From an uncultured Bacteroidia bacterium (GTDB lineage Bacteria > Bacteroidota > Bacteroidia > Bacteroidales > F082): a stretch of DNA of 44,240 nt. Numbering within the stretch: the first letter of the stretch is position 1; each line of letters starts with the position of its first letter. The notes under the pieces are model-generated. The model was not told the origin of the DNA. It was given only the letters and a program-made list of their open reading frames with translations, and made no database searches. The translations under genes and the position numbers were made by a program. Below, piece after piece: positions 42,056 through 44,240 of the stretch. Location: contig CADCJI010000027.1 of assembly GCA_902801625.1 (NCBI GenBank), positions 1-44,240 on the forward strand. The letters run 5' to 3'.

Positions 42056-43840
42056 ATGATTAACGTAACAATTGATAACAAACAGATCCAGGTCCCGGAA
42101 GGCACTACTATCCTGAAAGCCGCCCGCATGGCTGGTATCCATATTCCTACCCTTTGCTATTTTGAACTGGCAGGAATGAAATTTGAAAACAAACCCGGTG
42201 GCTGCCGCGTTTGCGTTGTCGAAGTGGTGAAAGACTTCAACGGCCGTCCGCGCCGTAACCTTGCCCCGGCTTGCGCCACCGACTGCGTGGAAGGCATGGA
42301 AGTGCTGACCCACAGCGCCCGCGTCATCAACGCCCGTCGTACCGTGGTCGAGCTTATCCTTTCCGACCACCCGACCGACTGCTTGACCTGCGCCAAGAGC
42401 GGCAACTGCGAGCTCCAGAGCTTAGCTCAGTACCTCGGCATTCGCGACATCCCGTTCAAGGGTGAGCAGAGCCACTATCGTCAAGACATGTCGCCCAGCA
42501 TCGTGCGCGACATGGACAAGTGCATCATGTGCCGCCGCTGCGAGAACATGTGTAACAACGTCCAGACCGTTGGTGCCTTGAGCGCCATCAACCGTGGCTT
42601 CAGCGCCGTCGTGGCTCCTGCCTTCGAGCAAGACCTTGTCGACTCGCCTTGCGTCATGTGCGGTCAGTGCGTCCAGGTTTGCCCTGTCGGCGCCCTCACC
42701 GAGGTGGACGATACCCGCAACGTCATGGCTGCCATCAACAATCCTAAGAAGACCGTCATCGTCAACACCGCCCCCGCCACCCGCGTGGCCCTCGGTGAAG
42801 AGTTCGGCATGGAGCCCGGCACCATCGTCACCGGTCAGATGACCGCTGCCCTGCGTCGCCTTGGCTTCGACTATGTGTTCGACACCGACTTCGCTGCTGA
42901 CCTTACCATCATGGAAGAAGGCACCGAGCTTCTCGGCCGTCTCAGCAAGTACATGGCTGGCGACAAGAGCGTCCGCCTGCCTATCATGACTTCCTGCTGC
43001 CCGGGTTGGGTCAACTTCTTCGAGCACTTCTTCCCGGATATGCTGGATGTGCCTTCAACCGCCAAGTCGCCTATGCAGATGTTCGGCGCTGTCGCCAAGA
43101 ATTACTGGGCTGAGAAGATGGGCATCAAGAGAGAAGACCTCGTCGTCGTCTCCATCATGCCATGCCTGGCCAAGAAGTACGAAAGCAAGCGTAAGGAATT
43201 CTACAAGGACGGTAACCCCGATATCGACTACGTTCTGACCACCCGCGAGCTGGCCCGCTTGATCAAGCAGTTCAACCTCGACCTGAAGGACATGCCGTGC
43301 GAGGACTACGACAACCCGCTGGGCGAGTCCACCGGTGCTGCCGTCATCTTCGGCGCCACCTCTGGTGTTATCGAAGCTGCTGTCCGTACCGCCTACGAGG
43401 TGTTCACCAAGAAGCCGCTGCCTAAGATCGACTTCACCGAACTCCGTGGTATCGAAGGAGTGCGTGACGCATGGATCGACTTCGACGGCACTCCTCTCCA
43501 CATCGGTGTTGCTCACGGTCTGTCCAACGCCCGCAAACTCCTCGAAAGAGTGCGCGAAGGCAAGGAACAGTTCCACGCCATCGAGGTCATGGCCTGCCCC
43601 GGCGGTTGCGTCGGCGGCGCTGGTCAGCCCTACCACCATGGCAACAGCGAGATCATCAAGAAGCGTACAGAAGCCATCTACCGCGAGGATGCTGGCAAAC
43701 CGATTCGTAAGTCACACGAAAATCAATCGGTTATCCAGCTTTACAAAGAGTACTATGGTGAGCCTTGCGGTCATCTGTCGCACGAACAGCTGCACACGAA
43801 CTATTTCGACAAGTCAGAACATGTTGAGATTAGCGAGTAA
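42056..43840 (+). CDS. hydA: [FeFe] hydrogenase catalytic subunit HydA (multimeric type)
   Basis: HydA catalyses reversible proton reduction to H2. The 594-residue protein has an N-terminal [2Fe-2S] domain (CRVCVVEV and LAPACAT). A His-Cys3 cluster motif (HPTDCLTCAKSGNCELQ) follows, then two [4Fe-4S] motifs (CIMCRRCENMC, CVMCGQCVQVCP). The H-cluster domain carries complete signatures: TSCCPGW (312-318, Cys314/315), MPCLAKK (Cys370) and EVMACPGGCVGGAGQPY (Cys514, Cys518). A C-terminal small-subunit-like segment ends with YKEYYGEPCGHLSHEQLHTNY. All ligands are canonical, unlike the other three hydrogenase-like proteins in the window, so this is the working enzyme. Confidence 0.95.
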   Translation: MINVTIDNKQIQVPEGTTILKAARMAGIHIPTLCYFELAGMKFENKPGGCRVCVVEVVKDFNGRPRRNLAPACATDCVEGMEVLTHSARVINARRTVVELILSDHPTDCLTCAKSGNCELQSLAQYLGIRDIPFKGEQSHYRQDMSPSIVRDMDKCIMCRRCENMCNNVQTVGALSAINRGFSAVVAPAFEQDLVDSPCVMCGQCVQVCPVGALTEVDDTRNVMAAINNPKKTVIVNTAPATRVALGEEFGMEPGTIVTGQMTAALRRLGFDYVFDTDFAADLTIMEEGTELLGRLSKYMAGDKSVRLPIMTSCCPGWVNFFEHFFPDMLDVPSTAKSPMQMFGAVAKNYWAEKMGIKREDLVVVSIMPCLAKKYESKRKEFYKDGNPDIDYVLTTRELARLIKQFNLDLKDMPCEDYDNPLGESTGAAVIFGATSGVIEAAVRTAYEVFTKKPLPKIDFTELRGIEGVRDAWIDFDGTPLHIGVAHGLSNARKLLERVREGKEQFHAIEVMACPGGCVGGAGQPYHHGNSEIIKKRTEAIYREDAGKPIRKSHENQSVIQLYKEYYGEPCGHLSHEQLHTNYFDKSEHVEISE

Positions 43841-43875
43841 TTCAATAACCAGTAAATAATAGAAAGGAAATAAAT

Positions 43876-44240
43876 ATGGCAGTTATTAAATTATCAGAAG
43901 CGAAGATCAACTTCATCAAGGACGTCTGCAAGTCGTTCGGCAACAAGCCGGGTGAGGTCATCAATGTGCTGCACAAGGTTCAGGGCGAGTATGGCTATCT
44001 GCCTGCTGAGGTCCAGGAGCTGGTGGCTAAGGAACTGAAGGGCGAGTATCCGATCAGCGTTTGCTTGGGTACTGCTTGCTATGTGCGTGGTGCCGAGAAG
44101 GTGTTGGACGAGCTGAAGCGTCAGTTGGGCATCAACGTTGGTGAGGTCACTCCCGACGGCAAGTTCTCACTGACCTGCCTCCGCTGCGTCGGTGCTTGCG
44201 GTCTGGCCCCCGTCATCGAAGTCGGTGACAAGGTCTACGG
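43876..44240 (+). CDS. hydC: Hydrogenase [2Fe-2S] subunit HydC/NuoE-like, 3' truncated by window, with an apparent internal deletion
   Basis: The frame opens at ATG 43876 and stays open to the window edge (121 complete codons). The N-terminal helical part is FIKDVCKSFGNKPGEVINVLHKVQGEYGYLPAEVQELVAKEL. The ferredoxin part has VCLGTACYVRG and CLRCVGACGLAPV with the four cluster cysteines. NuoE homologues have roughly 22-27 residues between VAKEL and KGEYPI, including a VYGVVTFYS-type segment. Here the two are joined directly (VAKELKGEYPI, near 44028-44051). The frame is kept. HydC carries electrons between the flavin subunit and its partners. Confidence 0.88.
   Translation, partial: MAVIKLSEAKINFIKDVCKSFGNKPGEVINVLHKVQGEYGYLPAEVQELVAKELKGEYPISVCLGTACYVRGAEKVLDELKRQLGINVGEVTPDGKFSLTCLRCVGACGLAPVIEVGDKVY

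Overview
The window looks like a chromosomal segment of an anaerobic, fermentative Bacteroidetes (probably Bacteroidales). Several signs agree: many start regions carry the Bacteroidetes -7 box TAnnTTTG; the S1 tail, the six-subunit Na+-NQR, the FrdC-FrdA-FrdB order, a gingipain-like protease and REP-like dispersed repeats are all typical of that phylum. The lineage call is inference from gene content, not from a marker-gene search.

Layout. 1-5720: the 3' end of rpsA, then a large secreted C25 (gingipain-like) protease. 5796-11194: two leftward operons of hydrogenase-associated regulatory genes (DRTGG proteins, an RsbW-like ATPase, an [FeFe]-hydrogenase-like iron-sulfur protein, a second HATPase protein, a PHP phosphoesterase), separated by a rhuM-family gene on the other strand. 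11335-12783: aspartate ammonia-lyase. 13197-22988: a long rightward operon made of a thioredoxin-like [2Fe-2S] ferredoxin, nqrABCDEF and frdCAB. 23087-27076: a giant single-chain type IIG restriction-modification protein. 27202-34044: leftward genes for a group B-like [FeFe] hydrogenase, a SpoIIE-type phosphatase, a PAS-containing sensory hydrogenase (HydS-like), a second small ferredoxin, an iron alcohol dehydrogenase and the redox repressor Rex. 34045-36850: a repeat-rich, partly decayed region with an AAA ATPase. 36851-39498: a divergent pair, an S8 protease with a C-terminal beta-barrel-like region and a small TerB-like protein. 39808-44240: the structural operon of an electron-bifurcating-type [FeFe] hydrogenase, running off the right edge.

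Together the genes describe redox disposal in an anaerobe. Aspartase supplies fumarate. NADH is oxidised by Na+-NQR, and quinol is reoxidised by fumarate reductase, giving succinate and a sodium gradient. Surplus electrons leave as H2 through HydABC or as alcohol. Rex, the sensory hydrogenase and a partner-switching-like set of kinase and phosphatase domains probably report the redox or H2 state.

The most unusual item is the type IIG enzyme. A complete HUH/Y1 transposase domain of the REP-associated (RAYT) type is inserted in frame between methyltransferase motif I and the NPPY motif. The same reading frame carries two copies of a 55-bp REP-like hairpin, with GTAG beside the stem, whose stems differ by compensatory changes. 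Unrelated palindromic repeats are also embedded in frame in nqrA, nqrF and frdA, which resembles the Rickettsia palindromic elements. nqrB and hydC each appear to have lost a conserved internal segment; real mutation and assembly error cannot be told apart here.
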